Shown here piece by piece: positions 1-9,296 of a stretch of 64,000 bases of DNA; position 1 is the stretch's first letter, and each line of letters begins with the position of its first letter. A program made the translations under genes and the position numbers. This DNA comes from Hongsoonwoonella zoysiae (GTDB lineage: Bacteria > Pseudomonadota > Alphaproteobacteria > Rhizobiales > Stappiaceae), in the NCBI RefSeq assembly GCF_013266695.1, contig NZ_JABRXF010000003.1, positions 186,001-250,000 of the forward strand, in the 5' to 3' direction. A model generated the notes under the pieces. It had not been told where the DNA came from. It did not search any database and worked only from the letters and a program-made list of their open reading frames with translations.

Positions 1-1601
1 ATATTCTGAAGGAGTTCATGGTCCGCAACACCTACATCTATCCGCCGCAGCCCTCGATGCGGATCATCTCCGACATTTTCGCCTACACCTCCTCGCATAT
101 GCCGAAGTTCAACTCGATCTCGATCTCCGGCTACCACATGCAGGAAGCGGGCGCGACGGCGGATCTCGAGCTTGCCTATACGATAGCCGACGGCATCGAA
201 TACGCGCGCGCCGGCGTGGCCGCGGGTCTTGATATCGATGCCTTCGCCCCTCGCCTGTCCTTCTTCTGGGCGATCGGCATGAACTTCTTCATGGAAGTCG
301 CGAAGTTGCGCGCCGCCCGTCTCATCTGGGCGAAGCTCATGAAGGAGAATTTCAAGCCGAAGAACGCGAAATCGCTGTCGCTTCGCACCCACTCGCAAAC
401 CTCCGGCTGGTCGCTGACGGCGCAGGACGTCTATAACAACGTCATCCGCACCTGCGTGGAAGCCATGGCGGCAACGCAGGGCCACACCCAGTCGCTGCAC
501 ACCAATGCGCTTGACGAGGCGCTTGCTCTGCCGAGCGATTTTTCCGCCCGCATCGCCCGCAACACCCAGCTCTTCCTGCAGCAGGAATCGCAGACGACAA
601 GGACAATCGATATCTGGGGCGGCTCGCATTATGTGGAGCGGCTGACCGCCGATCTCACTGAGAAGGCGCTTTCCCATATCGCCGAGGTCGAGGGGCTCGG
701 CGGCATGGCCAAGGCCATCGAAAAGGGCGTGCCGAAGCTTCGCATCGAAGAGGCCGCCGCCAAGACACAGGCGCGCATCGACGGCGGCTCGCAGACGGTC
801 GTCGGCGTCAACCGTTATCGTCCGGAAACCGAAGACATGATCGACGTCCTGAAGGTCGATAATGCCGAGGTCCGCGCAAGGCAGATCGAAAAGCTCCAGA
901 GGCTTCGCGCGGAGCGTGACGAGGCGGAAACGCAAGCAGCCCTCGATGCGCTTCGCAATGGAGCCTCGTCGAACGGCAACCTGCTCGATCTCAGCATCAA
1001 GGCGGCGCGCGCGAAAGCGACCGTCGGCGAGATCAGCCAGGCGATGGAAGATGTCTTCGGGCGTCACAAGGCCGAGATCAAGACGATCTCCGGCGTTTAC
1101 AAGCGGGAGGCCGGCACCATGTCCGACCAGATCGCCAGGCTTCACAAGCTCGTCGAAAAATTTGAGGAAAACGAGGGCCGCAGGCCCCGCATCCTTGTCG
1201 CCAAGATGGGGCAGGACGGTCACGACCGCGGCCAGAAGGTAATCGCCTCCGCCTTTGCCGACCTCGGTTTCGACGTCGACATCGGTCCGCTTTTCGCAAC
1301 ACCCGAAGAAGCCGCCCGCCAGGCGGTGGAAAACGACGTTCACATCGTCGGCGTCTCCTCGCTTGCCGCCGGTCACCTCACCCTCGTACCTGCTCTAAAG
1401 AAGGCGCTGGAGGACCAGGGGCGCGGGGATATCATGATCGTCGTCGGCGGGGTTATCCCCCCTCAGGACTTCGACGCGCTCCGCAAGGCGGGCGCATCGG
1501 CGATCTTCCCCCCCGGCACCGTGATCGCCAAGGCCGCCGAAGACCTGATCGCCGAGCTCAACCGCTCGCTCGGTCATGACCCGGCGGAAGCGGCGGAGTA
1601 A
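1..1601 (+). CDS. Methylmalonyl-CoA mutase, 3' part (5' end outside window)
   Basis: This enzyme interconverts (R)-methylmalonyl-CoA and succinyl-CoA with adenosylcobalamin, feeding propionate and branched-chain carbon into the TCA cycle. The reading frame is open from the first bases (codons begin at base 3), and the residues before the first ATG at 18 still match the family, so the true start lies upstream. About 530 residues are visible against roughly 710 for the single-chain enzyme, so about a quarter is missing. The first 300 or so visible residues are the end of the catalytic barrel. The C-terminal B12 domain carries the cobalamin-ligand motif GQDGHDRG near 1208-1232. The B12 domain on the same chain indicates the large, catalytic subunit. 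MeaB lies 2 kb downstream. Identification is firm; scpA, mutA or mcmA would all be usual symbols. Confidence 0.95.
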   Translation, partial: ILKEFMVRNTYIYPPQPSMRIISDIFAYTSSHMPKFNSISISGYHMQEAGATADLELAYTIADGIEYARAGVAAGLDIDAFAPRLSFFWAIGMNFFMEVAKLRAARLIWAKLMKENFKPKNAKSLSLRTHSQTSGWSLTAQDVYNNVIRTCVEAMAATQGHTQSLHTNALDEALALPSDFSARIARNTQLFLQQESQTTRTIDIWGGSHYVERLTADLTEKALSHIAEVEGLGGMAKAIEKGVPKLRIEEAAAKTQARIDGGSQTVVGVNRYRPETEDMIDVLKVDNAEVRARQIEKLQRLRAERDEAETQAALDALRNGASSNGNLLDLSIKAARAKATVGEISQAMEDVFGRHKAEIKTISGVYKREAGTMSDQIARLHKLVEKFEENEGRRPRILVAKMGQDGHDRGQKVIASAFADLGFDVDIGPLFATPEEAARQAVENDVHIVGVSSLAAGHLTLVPALKKALEDQGRGDIMIVVGGVIPPQDFDALRKAGASAIFPPGTVIAKAAEDLIAELNRSLGHDPAEAAE

Positions 1602-1617
1602 ATAACTGGACATGAAA

Positions 1618-1649
1618 AAGCGGCCGTGGAATCCGCTCCACGGCCGCTT
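1618..1649. terminator. Hairpin terminator between mutase and outer-membrane gene
   Basis: A perfect 13-bp inverted repeat (AAGCGGCCGTGGA, loop 1631-1636, then its complement) lies between two convergent genes. Read on the minus strand it is followed by a run of five T, which fits a rho-independent terminator for the outer-membrane protein gene. Read on the plus strand it can close the mutase transcript, though no T run follows there. Confidence 0.7.
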
Positions 1650-1732
1650 ATGACATCCTGAAGAACCTTTTTCGCCCCTTTTGGAAACCTGTTCGCCGCG
1701 TCTGGAATTCTCCACGCCGCCGATGCTGCCCG

Positions 1733-2743
1733 TCAGAAGCGGTATTTCGCCTCTGCGATCACGCCGTAGCGCTCGCTCGTCACTTCTGTTTTGGAGGACT
1801 TCAATAGTGGAAATACTGTCGAGGCTGCATAGGTCGTCGGTACTTCTCCGCTGTTGAACCACCAATATCGCCCGCCGGCGCCGATGGTAAAATTCTCCGT
1901 TACGTCGTAGGTCAGTATCCCTTCCGCCTGCAAACCATAGGCGCCCGTTCCGTCACTCACGACATTCGGCGCGGGTCCAAGAGCCGGCACCTGGTACAAT
2001 ATGGTGGCTTCCGCATCATAATATCCGGCCGGTATCGCCGCTGCTTCCCCCTGAAAGAACAGCCCATTGCCGAGATCTGCATCGACACCGAGCCCCAGGC
2101 GCAAAAGATGCCAATTCGCATCGATATCATAGGCTTTTCTTGAGTTCGGATAAGGCAGCGCCCCCGGACATTTGGAAACGCCCAGTTGGACGGGATTGCA
2201 CCTCAGTCCGTCTGCTACGTAATTCTCGTTTACATACTGATACCCGGCGAAGGCAGTCGTTTTCACGCGCCCACCCCAGAAATCTCCCCAATGCACACCG
2301 GCATCGATATTGGCGTAGCTGATCGTCCCGTCACCGCCATCCGATGAGCTGTCCCAGACCGACAGGCTCGTGAAGGAATCGTAATCCCGCTCGCGGAAAT
2401 CGCCGCCGGAAAGCACCCCCAATGCCGCCGCGCCTTTCAGGAAAGCACCAGAATTATCGTCCTCGAGCGAAAAGAATACCTCCGCCGATGCCGAATCCGA
2501 CTGGGTGAAGTCATAATTTGCTATTGTCGCCCCACCTCCCCCTCTGAGTTTTTGCCGCAGTTCCGACCGGCTGATAAAGGTTCGCACGCCTATACTTCCC
2601 CTGAGCGCCGTCGTCTCCTGCAGGAACAACTCGCGTTCCTGACCGAGCACCGGCAGGCCTCTCAGATCATCGGCTGCATTTACGTCTCCGATTGATGCGA
2701 ACGAGGCCAGCGCAAGGCAGGAAAAACAGATGATCGATCTCAT
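1733..2743 (-). CDS. Outer-membrane beta-barrel protein
   Basis: A 336-residue exported protein. The start at 2743 is preferred because AAGAGG sits 7 bases upstream and a clean Sec signal peptide follows (MRSIICFSCLALASFASIG, cleavage near VNA-A). The 11-residue extension at the ORF's outer start has no such support. The mature part alternates polar and aromatic residues in short strands, is rich in Gly, Asp and Tyr, and ends in the Phe typical of BAM-assembled barrels (AEAKYRF). A Cys pair near the middle (RCNPVQLGVSKC) may form a surface-loop disulfide. It is monocistronic and interrupts the mutase-meaB neighbourhood. No substrate or enzymatic motif is recognised; an omptin-like or autotransporter-barrel-like fold is possible but unproven. 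Confidence 0.7.
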   Translation of the reverse strand: MRSIICFSCLALASFASIGDVNAADDLRGLPVLGQERELFLQETTALRGSIGVRTFISRSELRQKLRGGGGATIANYDFTQSDSASAEVFFSLEDDNSGAFLKGAAALGVLSGGDFRERDYDSFTSLSVWDSSSDGGDGTISYANIDAGVHWGDFWGGRVKTTAFAGYQYVNENYVADGLRCNPVQLGVSKCPGALPYPNSRKAYDIDANWHLLRLGLGVDADLGNGLFFQGEAAAIPAGYYDAEATILYQVPALGPAPNVVSDGTGAYGLQAEGILTYDVTENFTIGAGGRYWWFNSGEVPTTYAASTVFPLLKSSKTEVTSERYGVIAEAKYRF

Positions 2744-2964
2744 GAAAAGCCTCTTGAAAACTAATTGAGGTTGCAACCAAAGAGCGATTTCAACTGATCA
2801 TTTCCTGTTAAGGTTAATGCTGTGTAAATGCATATGCATTCATTCAACCAGAGGTCGTTTTTCTTCAAAACTTGATACACCGACTTTTTGGAAGGCCACT
2901 TCCCCTACGAATGCCCCTTTGCTATGCGGGTCGGGGAATTGAACAAACGGTCAAAGGACGATTC

Positions 2965-3552
2965 ATGCGCCGCACCGCAGCCGCATTCGCGCTCCTGCTC
3001 GGGTTTTCAGCCGCAGCTTGCTCGCCTGTTTACGATGACGGGCCGGTTCTTTCGTCGCGGAATCAAAGTACGGCCCTCGTTGAAATCTCGCGCGATAGTG
3101 TCGGTGGAATAGACCGTACAACCTCTTATTCCGAACGCGCGATAATGGCTGCTCTTCCCGGTTTTACGACCGAAGGCCTTCAATCCGCGACCGAATCGAA
3201 CACCGAATGGGTAACCGGCGCTTTCGATTCGGAAGGTTTTCAGATCCTCCAGGTCTACAAGGGCGGCGACGGGAAGGTGCGCGAGGTTCACGGTGTCAGC
3301 GACCGGCTCAAAGGGCCGAACGGCGAGCGGATCGGCATGCTTTTCTCCCAGGCCGGTATCAGCCGGTCGGATTGCCGCGTCGGGCGGGATCTTTGGCGCG
3401 GAATGGCGATCTGTCCGGCGCGCGGGGCGGAAAACGTCAGCCTGCTTTTCGCGATTTCGCAATACGACGGACCTTACGACAGGCTTGCACCCAGCTCCGA
3501 ACTCAAGGATGCAGAGCTTCAGCGCATCGTCTGGACACCGCCGGCAAGCTGA
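2965..3552 (+). CDS. Small lipoprotein, function unknown
   Basis: A 195-residue predicted lipoprotein. The start at 2965 has AAAGGA upstream and begins a basic-hydrophobic signal (MRRTAAAFALLLGF) ending in the lipobox SAAAC, with the lipidated Cys at residue 19. The mature part contains Cys pairs near residues 135 and 146 that could form a disulfide. It lies 79 bp upstream of meaB on the same strand and may be co-transcribed. I do not recognise the family. The membrane anchor is clear, the role is not. Confidence 0.65.
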   Translation: MRRTAAAFALLLGFSAAACSPVYDDGPVLSSRNQSTALVEISRDSVGGIDRTTSYSERAIMAALPGFTTEGLQSATESNTEWVTGAFDSEGFQILQVYKGGDGKVREVHGVSDRLKGPNGERIGMLFSQAGISRSDCRVGRDLWRGMAICPARGAENVSLLFAISQYDGPYDRLAPSSELKDAELQRIVWTPPAS

Positions 3553-3631
3553 ATTTGCCGGAACGTTCCCTTTTGCCTCTTCCCACAATGGCCACGGTGA
3601 CCCGGGACCCGTTTTCCGATAATCGATAGGC

Positions 3632-4642
3632 ATGATGACGAATCCGACCGTCGGCCGCCGCGAGATCGATATCGAAGCCCTTGCCGAAAAGATCCGGCAG
3701 GGCGACAGGGCATCCCTTGCCCGGGCCATCACCCTTGTGGAATCGCGCAAGGAAGCGCATCGGGCCAAGGCGCGCGAACTGCTGCAGTTGCTTCTGCCCG
3801 AAACGGGAAAGGCGCTCAGGGTCGGCATCACCGGCGTTCCGGGTGTGGGAAAATCGACCACGATCGACACGCTCGGCTCCAACCTGACGGCGGCGGGACA
3901 CAGGATCGCGGTGCTGGCGGTCGATCCGTCCTCGACGCGCACGGGCGGTTCTATCCTTGGCGACAAGACCCGCATGGCGCGCCTTGCGGTCGATGAAAAC
4001 GCCTTTATCCGCCCCTCTCCTTCTTCCGGCACGCTGGGCGGCGTGGCGGCCAAAACGCGCGAAACCATGCTTTTGTGCGAGGCTGCCGGCTTCGATGTGA
4101 TCCTGGTTGAAACCGTCGGTATCGGCCAGTCGGAGACGACGGTCGCCGATATGGTGGACTTTTTCCTGGTACTCATGCTTCCCGGAGCCGGTGACGAGCT
4201 GCAGGGCATCAAGAAGGGTGTCCTGGAAATTGCCGACATGATCGCCGTCAACAAGGCGGAGGGCGAAGGGGAAACGCGCGCCCGCGCGGCCGTCGCGGAT
4301 TATCGCGCGGCGCTGCACATCCTTGCGCCTCGCTCGCCCACATGGTCGCCCCCCGTGATAACCGTCTCCGGCCTTGCCAATCAGGGCCTCGACGAACTTT
4401 GGGAAAAGATCGAGCTTTACCGCGACAAGATGACTGCAAGCGGCGAATTGACGGAAAAGCGCGCGCGCCAGCAGGTCGCCTGGATGTGGACGATGCTGGA
4501 GGAACGCCTTCTCGAGGCGTTCCGCTCCCATCCGCAGGTCAAGGAACGGCTGGGTACGCTCGAAACGGCGGTTGCCAAGGGCGATCTCGCGGCGTCCATC
4601 GCGGTTGAAGAATTATCCGCGCTGTTCGGCCTCAAGAACTAG
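3632..4642 (+). CDS. meaB: Methylmalonyl-CoA mutase-associated GTPase MeaB
   Basis: A G3E-family GTPase that chaperones methylmalonyl-CoA mutase, gating adenosylcobalamin loading and protecting the enzyme from inactivation. The 336 residues fit the family length. Visible motifs are the P-loop GVPGVGKS (residues 68-75), the metal/switch region DPSSTRTGGSILGDKTRM, the ETVGIGQSE switch, and NKAEG as the guanine-specificity (NKxD-like) motif. The C-terminal helical dimerisation arm follows. The start is an ATGATG pair with only a weak upstream purine stretch. Its partner mutase is 2 kb upstream on the same strand, separated by the barrel and lipoprotein genes. Confidence 0.95.
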   Translation: MMTNPTVGRREIDIEALAEKIRQGDRASLARAITLVESRKEAHRAKARELLQLLLPETGKALRVGITGVPGVGKSTTIDTLGSNLTAAGHRIAVLAVDPSSTRTGGSILGDKTRMARLAVDENAFIRPSPSSGTLGGVAAKTRETMLLCEAAGFDVILVETVGIGQSETTVADMVDFFLVLMLPGAGDELQGIKKGVLEIADMIAVNKAEGEGETRARAAVADYRAALHILAPRSPTWSPPVITVSGLANQGLDELWEKIELYRDKMTASGELTEKRARQQVAWMWTMLEERLLEAFRSHPQVKERLGTLETAVAKGDLAASIAVEELSALFGLKN

Positions 4643-4920
4643 GCGCTGGTCTTTCCGGACAATTCGTCCTTGTGCTCCTTCATGAAGTGCCTGAGTACGG
4701 CCAGAAGGTCCTTGGCATGGGCCTTTTCGCCCCGTGCCAGCGCGTCGCGGATATCGTCCTCGATCATTTGCCTGATCTTCTCCGGCCCTTTTTTGCGGTG
4801 CAGGAGATATGTGCCGAGCGCTGCCGCCACAACCTCGGGAATGTGTTCATGCTCGGCCAGCGCCAGGATTTCGGCTTCGTCCAGGCCGCTCATGGCGATG
4901 CAGTCCTCGATGCTGATCAT
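4639..4920 (-). CDS. Small helical protein, function unknown
   Basis: A 93-residue soluble protein with a very good ribosome binding site (GGGGAGGA, 6 bases before the ATG at 4920). It is acidic and strongly helical, with two segments: an N-terminal EDCIAMSGLDEAEILALAEHE stretch and a C-terminal Lys/Glu-rich helix. The stop codon overlaps the stop of meaB tail to tail, the two genes sharing the palindrome CTAG. No catalytic or DNA-binding motif was recognised. The strong SD and clean frame make it a real gene; its function is open. Confidence 0.7.
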   Translation of the reverse strand: MISIEDCIAMSGLDEAEILALAEHEHIPEVVAAALGTYLLHRKKGPEKIRQMIEDDIRDALARGEKAHAKDLLAVLRHFMKEHKDELSGKTSA

Positions 4921-5081
4921 GGGCGTCCTCCCCGATTAAATCTCGCAGCGTAAGTTTAGCCGGCTCCGTGATCCCGACCATGACACGGATCAAGTGGGGC
5001 GGGGATATGTTTCGAAGTGGGACATCCAATCCGGCATGGCACTTGCGGTGAAGGAGCCGTGAGACCATTGCCGAGAGCCAC

Positions 5082-6479
5082 ATGCGCCACGACGACACAT
5101 CGCACCCGCCGCAAGGCCCGAAGTTCACCCGCCGGGGATTGTTTCTTGGCGCGGCCACGCTTGCCGCTGCGAAGCCTGCTTCCGCCGCGACGAAGATCGC
5201 GGATCTGCGTGGCACCATTGACGGGGCGGAATTCGGCCTGAGGCCCGGCGCGACGGATGACCAGAGCGCGCTGATGCAGGCGGCGATCGACAAGGCAGCC
5301 GCGCGCGGCCGCGCGCTGTTCATTCCGGGCGGGCGCTACCCGGTCGCCAACCTCAATCTCCCCTCGGGCGCAAGGCTCGTCGGCCTGCCGGGGCAGACGC
5401 ATTTCGTCTACCAGGGCGGCGGCGGGCATCTGATCTATTCGGAAAACAGCGAAAACGTCGGCGTTGAAGGTATTCATTTCGACGGCGCCAACAAGTCCTT
5501 GGGCGAATACACGCCGGGCCTGCTTCATTTTTCAAACGCCAGGCGTCTTTCCATTCAGGAATGCGATATTACGGGCAGCGTGAAGAACGGCATCGCGCTC
5601 GATCGCTCCTCGGGCCGGATTAGCGCGAACAACATCTCGGGAAGCGCCCACGGAGGCATTCGCTCCCTTGAGGCGAAGGGCCTGTCGATCATCGACAATG
5701 CCGTTACGGATTGCGCCAACGGCGGCATTCTGGTCTATCGCTGGCAGGAGGGCGAGGACGGAACGATCGTTTCCGGAAACCGGGTGGAGCGTATCGCCGC
5801 GCGAGAGGGCGGCACCGGACAATACGGCAACGGTATCAACGTGTTCCGCGCCCATGGGGTGATCGTCTCCAACAACCGCGTGGCCGATTGCGCATTTTCA
5901 GCGATCCGCTCCAACGCCGGATCGAACGTGACGATCCAGGCGAACTCATGCCTCAGGTCAGGCGAAACGGCGATTTATTCGGAATTCGGATTTCAGGGCG
6001 CGGTCATCTCCGACAATATCGTCGACGGCGCGACGATGGGAATATCCATCGCGAACTTCAAGGACGGCGGCAGGCTTGCGGTCTGTTCCGGCAACCTGAT
6101 CCGCAACCTCAAGACTGAGGCCCCCTACCCGCAGGAAGTTCAGGGGTTCGGCATCGGCATCAGCGTGGAAGCGGACACGAGCGTGACCGGCAACGTCATC
6201 GAAAATGCCCCCCTGTTCGGCATTATGCTTGGCTGGGGGCCGTATTTGCGCGATGTCATCGCCAGCCAGAACGTGATCCGCGATTGCGGCACGGGCATTG
6301 CCGTTTCCGTTGTTGAGGAAGCCGGCTCCGCCATGATCATCGACAACATGATCGGCGGGGCGAAAAGCGGCGCGATCGTCGGTTACCGCTGGCGCGAGGC
6401 CGCAACGGGCGACCTCGCCGAAGAAGGAGCCGGGCGCTTCGCCAATCTCGACGTTCGCGGCAATCACGTGCGCGCCTGA
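5082..6479 (+). CDS. Tat-exported right-handed beta-helix repeat protein
   Basis: A 465-residue protein with an N-terminal twin-arginine signal (FTRRGLFLGAATLAAA, about residues 15-31), so it should be exported folded through Tat. From about residue 45 it shows the DDQSALMQAAIDKAA and PGG-RYPV features of pectate-lyase-like proteins, then many short repeats of the N-x-V/I-x-x-C/G-x-x-G-I type that build a right-handed parallel beta-helix. This fits the twin-Arg repeat family found in rhizobia and relatives (described as TIGR03808). No catalytic Asp/Lys/Arg set of a known polysaccharide lyase was identified. It ends 4 bases before the end of the convergent asparaginase gene. Confidence 0.85.
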   Translation: MRHDDTSHPPQGPKFTRRGLFLGAATLAAAKPASAATKIADLRGTIDGAEFGLRPGATDDQSALMQAAIDKAAARGRALFIPGGRYPVANLNLPSGARLVGLPGQTHFVYQGGGGHLIYSENSENVGVEGIHFDGANKSLGEYTPGLLHFSNARRLSIQECDITGSVKNGIALDRSSGRISANNISGSAHGGIRSLEAKGLSIIDNAVTDCANGGILVYRWQEGEDGTIVSGNRVERIAAREGGTGQYGNGINVFRAHGVIVSNNRVADCAFSAIRSNAGSNVTIQANSCLRSGETAIYSEFGFQGAVISDNIVDGATMGISIANFKDGGRLAVCSGNLIRNLKTEAPYPQEVQGFGIGISVEADTSVTGNVIENAPLFGIMLGWGPYLRDVIASQNVIRDCGTGIAVSVVEEAGSAMIIDNMIGGAKSGAIVGYRWREAATGDLAEEGAGRFANLDVRGNHVRA

Positions 6480-6483
6480 ACGT

Positions 6484-7506
6484 CTACATACGCCCCAGAT
6501 ATCCCGAAAACTCCGCCACCGGTTGGACAACGCCGGCATGCGTGCCTCGCCTGTCGCAAACCTCGGGGCGGAGAAGGCGCTCCAGCCCCTTGGCCTCCTC
6601 CTCATCCTGCTCCACGAGAGCGTCCACAATCGCCGCCATCATGACTTCCGAAGCGCGAGTCGTGCCGTCATCGCATTTCAGCGCGATGCCAAGGCCAAGC
6701 TCCGGGATCGAGGCGCAGAAAACGCCCTCCGCTCCGGTTTTCGCATAAATGCGATCCCCGAAAACCGTCATGATATTCGTGCAGAAACGCTCGGTTCCCG
6801 CCACCATGAATGGGTGATCGACACTGGCGTCATAAAGCGCCTCAGCCGCCTTCGCGCGGCCCGGCTCAAGCCCCTCGCCCGTTCCGAATTTCGCGAATGC
6901 ATGAGCCAGATTCCGCAAAGGAACGGCGTAGGTCGGGATGGAGCAGCCGTCCAGCCCGCAAACGTCCTGACCGAGAACCGCCCCCGTCATGCTTTCCACC
7001 GCCGCCTTGATTTCAAGCTGAACCGGGTGTTCGGGCGCGACGTAGCCCTTTGTCGGCATGCCCATGACCTTGGCAAGCCCGAGAAACCCCGCGTGTTTGC
7101 CTGAACAGTTGTTGTGGATCGGGCATGGCGTTTCGTCGGCCCGGTGAAGGGTGGCGACATCTTCCATGCGCGCCGGCCACTGCGGGCCGCATTCCAGCGC
7201 GTCTTCGTCAAGCCCCGCCTTCATGAGCATGACCCGCGCGGCCTTCACATGGCGCTCTTCGCCATTGTGGGACGAACAGGCAAGCGCCAGTTCCGGCGCT
7301 TCGAAGCCCAGAGCTTCGGCCGCACCCGATTCCACGAGCGGCAGCGCCTGCAGCGCCTTGATGGCGGAGCGTGGATAGACGGGGCGCGCGATATCGCCGA
7401 TGGAGGCGACGATCTTTCCGCTCGCGTCGACGATCGCGAAAGCCCCGCGATGCATGCTTTCCACGAGCGGCCCGCGCGTGACCTCCACCAGTACCGGATT
7501 GTCCAT
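6484..7506 (-). CDS. ansA: Class 3 (ReAV-type) L-asparaginase
   Basis: Hydrolyses L-asparagine to aspartate and ammonia. The 340-residue protein belongs to the Rhizobium etli ReAV-like class, unrelated to the E. coli enzymes. Visible hallmarks are the SxxK pair (Ser47 and Lys50 in RSAIKALQ), a second serine in ACSSHNGE (residues 77-83), and the zinc ligands of NNCSGKHAGF (Cys134, Lys137) and VCGLDGC (Cys188). The start at 7506 is chosen because GGAGA lies about 7 bases upstream and the family begins NPVLVEVTRG. It lies 31 bp downstream of the aminotransferase gene and is probably co-transcribed, a nitrogen-scavenging pair. Confidence 0.9.
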   Translation of the reverse strand: MDNPVLVEVTRGPLVESMHRGAFAIVDASGKIVASIGDIARPVYPRSAIKALQALPLVESGAAEALGFEAPELALACSSHNGEERHVKAARVMLMKAGLDEDALECGPQWPARMEDVATLHRADETPCPIHNNCSGKHAGFLGLAKVMGMPTKGYVAPEHPVQLEIKAAVESMTGAVLGQDVCGLDGCSIPTYAVPLRNLAHAFAKFGTGEGLEPGRAKAAEALYDASVDHPFMVAGTERFCTNIMTVFGDRIYAKTGAEGVFCASIPELGLGIALKCDDGTTRASEVMMAAIVDALVEQDEEEAKGLERLLRPEVCDRRGTHAGVVQPVAEFSGYLGRM

Positions 7507-7537
7507 AAATGTCTCCAGATGCGCGTGAATCGCGCGT

Positions 7538-8707
7538 TTACACGACGGTTTTCCCGACCCATTCCGACAGTCGCTCAAGTGCGGCGTCGATTACCTCGTC
7601 ACGCTTGCAAAAGCAGAAGCGTATGAAATCGGCCGGCGCATCGGCGATGTAGAAGGCAGATACCGGAACTGCAGCCACGCCTCCTTCCTCGACCATGCGC
7701 TTGCAAACCTCGACATCGCCGCCCGAAAGCTTAAGCGGGGTGATGTCGCAGGTCGCGAAATAGGTTCCCTCGCACGGAAGCACGCCGAAGCCGATTTCCT
7801 TGAGCCCCTTGACGATACGGTCTCGCTTATCCTGCATTTCTGCGGCAAGGCCGGTGAAATATCCGTCCTCCTTGCCGAGTCCGTAGGCAACGGCCTTCTG
7901 CAGGTTCGGCGGGGTGGTGAAGGTGACGAACTGATGCGCCTTGGCAATCGGATCGAGCAGCTTCGGGCTTGCCGTGATGTAACCGACCTTCCAGCCGGTG
8001 AGCGAAAACGTCTTGCCGGCCGAACCGATCTTCACCGACCGGTCGCGCATGCCGGGGTAGCTCATCAGCGGCCTGTGCCGCCGCCCGTCGAAAAGCAGGT
8101 GCTCGTAAACCTCGTCGCAGATCGCGAAGACGTCGTACTCCCGGCACATCGCAGCGATTTCGCAAAGTTCCTCGTCGGAAAAGACCTTTCCCGCCGGGTT
8201 CATCGGGTTGTTGAGGAGCACTGCCTTGGTATTCTCGGTAAAGGCGGCGCGGAAGACGGGGATGTCGAGGCGCCAATCGGGCGGGGTGACCCGCACCCGC
8301 ACCGGAATGCCGCCGGCGCGCTTCACCAGCGGCAGGTAGCAATCGTACAAGGGCTCGATCAGGATCACTTCGTCGCCGGGCTCCAGCAGCGCCATCAGCG
8401 TATCGGCAAGCGCCTCCGTCGCGCCGGAGGTCACCATCACCTCGCTCGTCCAGTCGATATCGAGGTCGTAGAAGCGCTTTTCATGCTCGGCCACCGCACG
8501 GCGCAGGTCCGGCAGGCCCAGCATGGGAGGATACTGGTTGGGCCCGGCCATCAGCGCGTCGGCCGCCGCGCGGCGCACATCTTCCGGCCCGTCCACGTCC
8601 GGAAAGCCCTGGCCGAGGTTGATCGCGTCGGCTGCGATCGCCATCCGCGACATCGTCTCGAACACGGTCGTCGCCAGGCCGGTGAATACAGGATTGGTCG
8701 GCTTCAT
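7538..8707 (-). CDS. PLP-dependent class I aminotransferase
   Basis: A 389-residue fold-type I aminotransferase of the kynurenine/methionine aminotransferase-like group. Visible features are the N-terminal LGQGFPD, the substrate-binding NPMNPAGKVF (167-176), ICDEVYEHLLFDG with the PLP-contacting Asp198 and Tyr201, and the Schiff-base lysine in SAGKTFSLTGWK (Lys232). A conserved Arg near the C terminus (DFIRFCFCK) should bind the substrate carboxylate. The start at 8707 has GGAGGA upstream at slightly long spacing; a longer start at 8761 is possible. The exact amino donor cannot be read from sequence. It is the first gene of a two-gene unit with the asparaginase. Confidence 0.85.
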   Translation of the reverse strand: MKPTNPVFTGLATTVFETMSRMAIAADAINLGQGFPDVDGPEDVRRAAADALMAGPNQYPPMLGLPDLRRAVAEHEKRFYDLDIDWTSEVMVTSGATEALADTLMALLEPGDEVILIEPLYDCYLPLVKRAGGIPVRVRVTPPDWRLDIPVFRAAFTENTKAVLLNNPMNPAGKVFSDEELCEIAAMCREYDVFAICDEVYEHLLFDGRRHRPLMSYPGMRDRSVKIGSAGKTFSLTGWKVGYITASPKLLDPIAKAHQFVTFTTPPNLQKAVAYGLGKEDGYFTGLAAEMQDKRDRIVKGLKEIGFGVLPCEGTYFATCDITPLKLSGGDVEVCKRMVEEGGVAAVPVSAFYIADAPADFIRFCFCKRDEVIDAALERLSEWVGKTVV

Positions 8708-8897
8708 GCCCGCCGGTTTCCTCCGCCCTTTCACGCATTCTGAAAGCGTTCGTTCGTTCATCGCTTTGTAGTCGCTCGCAATCGCGCCGTCGAGAACGAA
8801 ACACCCGAACTTGCCGATTGAATGACGCGCGGGCTCTTTCCCGCCAATCGCAGGAATTGTGACGCCGGTCACAGGGGGAATCGGATATTACGCATAT

Positions 8898-8922
8898 GTT
8901 TGTTCTATCGAAACGAACAAAC
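8898..8922. promoter_or_regulatory. Palindromic operator-like site
   Basis: An 8-bp perfect inverted repeat GTTTGTTC with a 9-base spacer and then GAACAAAC. It lies in an AT-rich patch about 190 bp upstream of the aminotransferase start. The size and spacing suit a dimeric repressor; the general form is reminiscent of DeoR/GlpR-type sites, but no specific regulator can be named. Confidence 0.45.
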
Positions 8923-9203
8923 GAAACAGCACCGGCGAAGACCGGATCCGAAGGGGCGAAAGATGTCGGGAAAAACGGCGATTTCAGGTGCTGTTGCAAA
9001 CCGTGGCCGTTACGGCGATCAAGGACGCGCCGGGCGCCCCGGCCAGCCCCGGTCCGGGATGGGGCATCACCTCGAGTGGGATCCTTGCCGCCGCCGCTGG
9101 ATAACCAATCGCGAGCGCGTCTGCTACTGACGCATCGCCTTTACATCGGCCCGGTCTCGTTCGCCTCAACCTGCTCACGAACGGGCTTCGCGAAGCCGAT
9201 CCG

Positions 9204-9239
9204 CAGACCCCCGGCAAGTTGCGTACCGCCGGGGGTCTG
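9204..9239. terminator. Strong inverted repeat, possible terminator
   Basis: A perfect 12-bp GC-rich inverted repeat (CAGACCCCCGGC, 12-base loop, GCCGGGGGTCTG). On the plus strand it is followed by the weakly T-rich TGGTGTTTG; on the minus strand no T run follows. It could end a rightward transcript from the gene-poor stretch, or lie just beyond the end of the leftward small gene at 9297-9494. Confidence 0.5.
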
Positions 9240-9296
9240 TGGTGTTTGCGCAAGCCATGCATCCGTTTTGCGGCAAGGCTTGCCTCACCAGCCGCT

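Larger units (their letters stand above)
8708..9296. other. Gene-poor stretch upstream of the aminotransferase gene
   Basis: About 590 bases with no convincing gene. Several overlapping ORFs exist on both strands, but none has a recognisable family or clear ribosome site with normal composition; the best is an ATG at 8963 after AAGGGG, giving about 55 Arg/Gly-rich residues. The stretch contains two clear palindromes (8898-8922 and 9204-9239) and a 14-bp self-complementary GGCTTCGCGAAGCC at 9184-9197. It could hold regulatory DNA plus a short RNA transcribed rightwards. Confidence 0.5.

Noticed and set aside
3007-4531. Two long minus-strand ORFs (415 and 342 codons) opposite the lipoprotein and meaB
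   Set aside because: They are antisense to clear genes, have low-complexity Arg/Gly-rich translations typical of GC-rich shadow frames, and show no ribosome sites or families.
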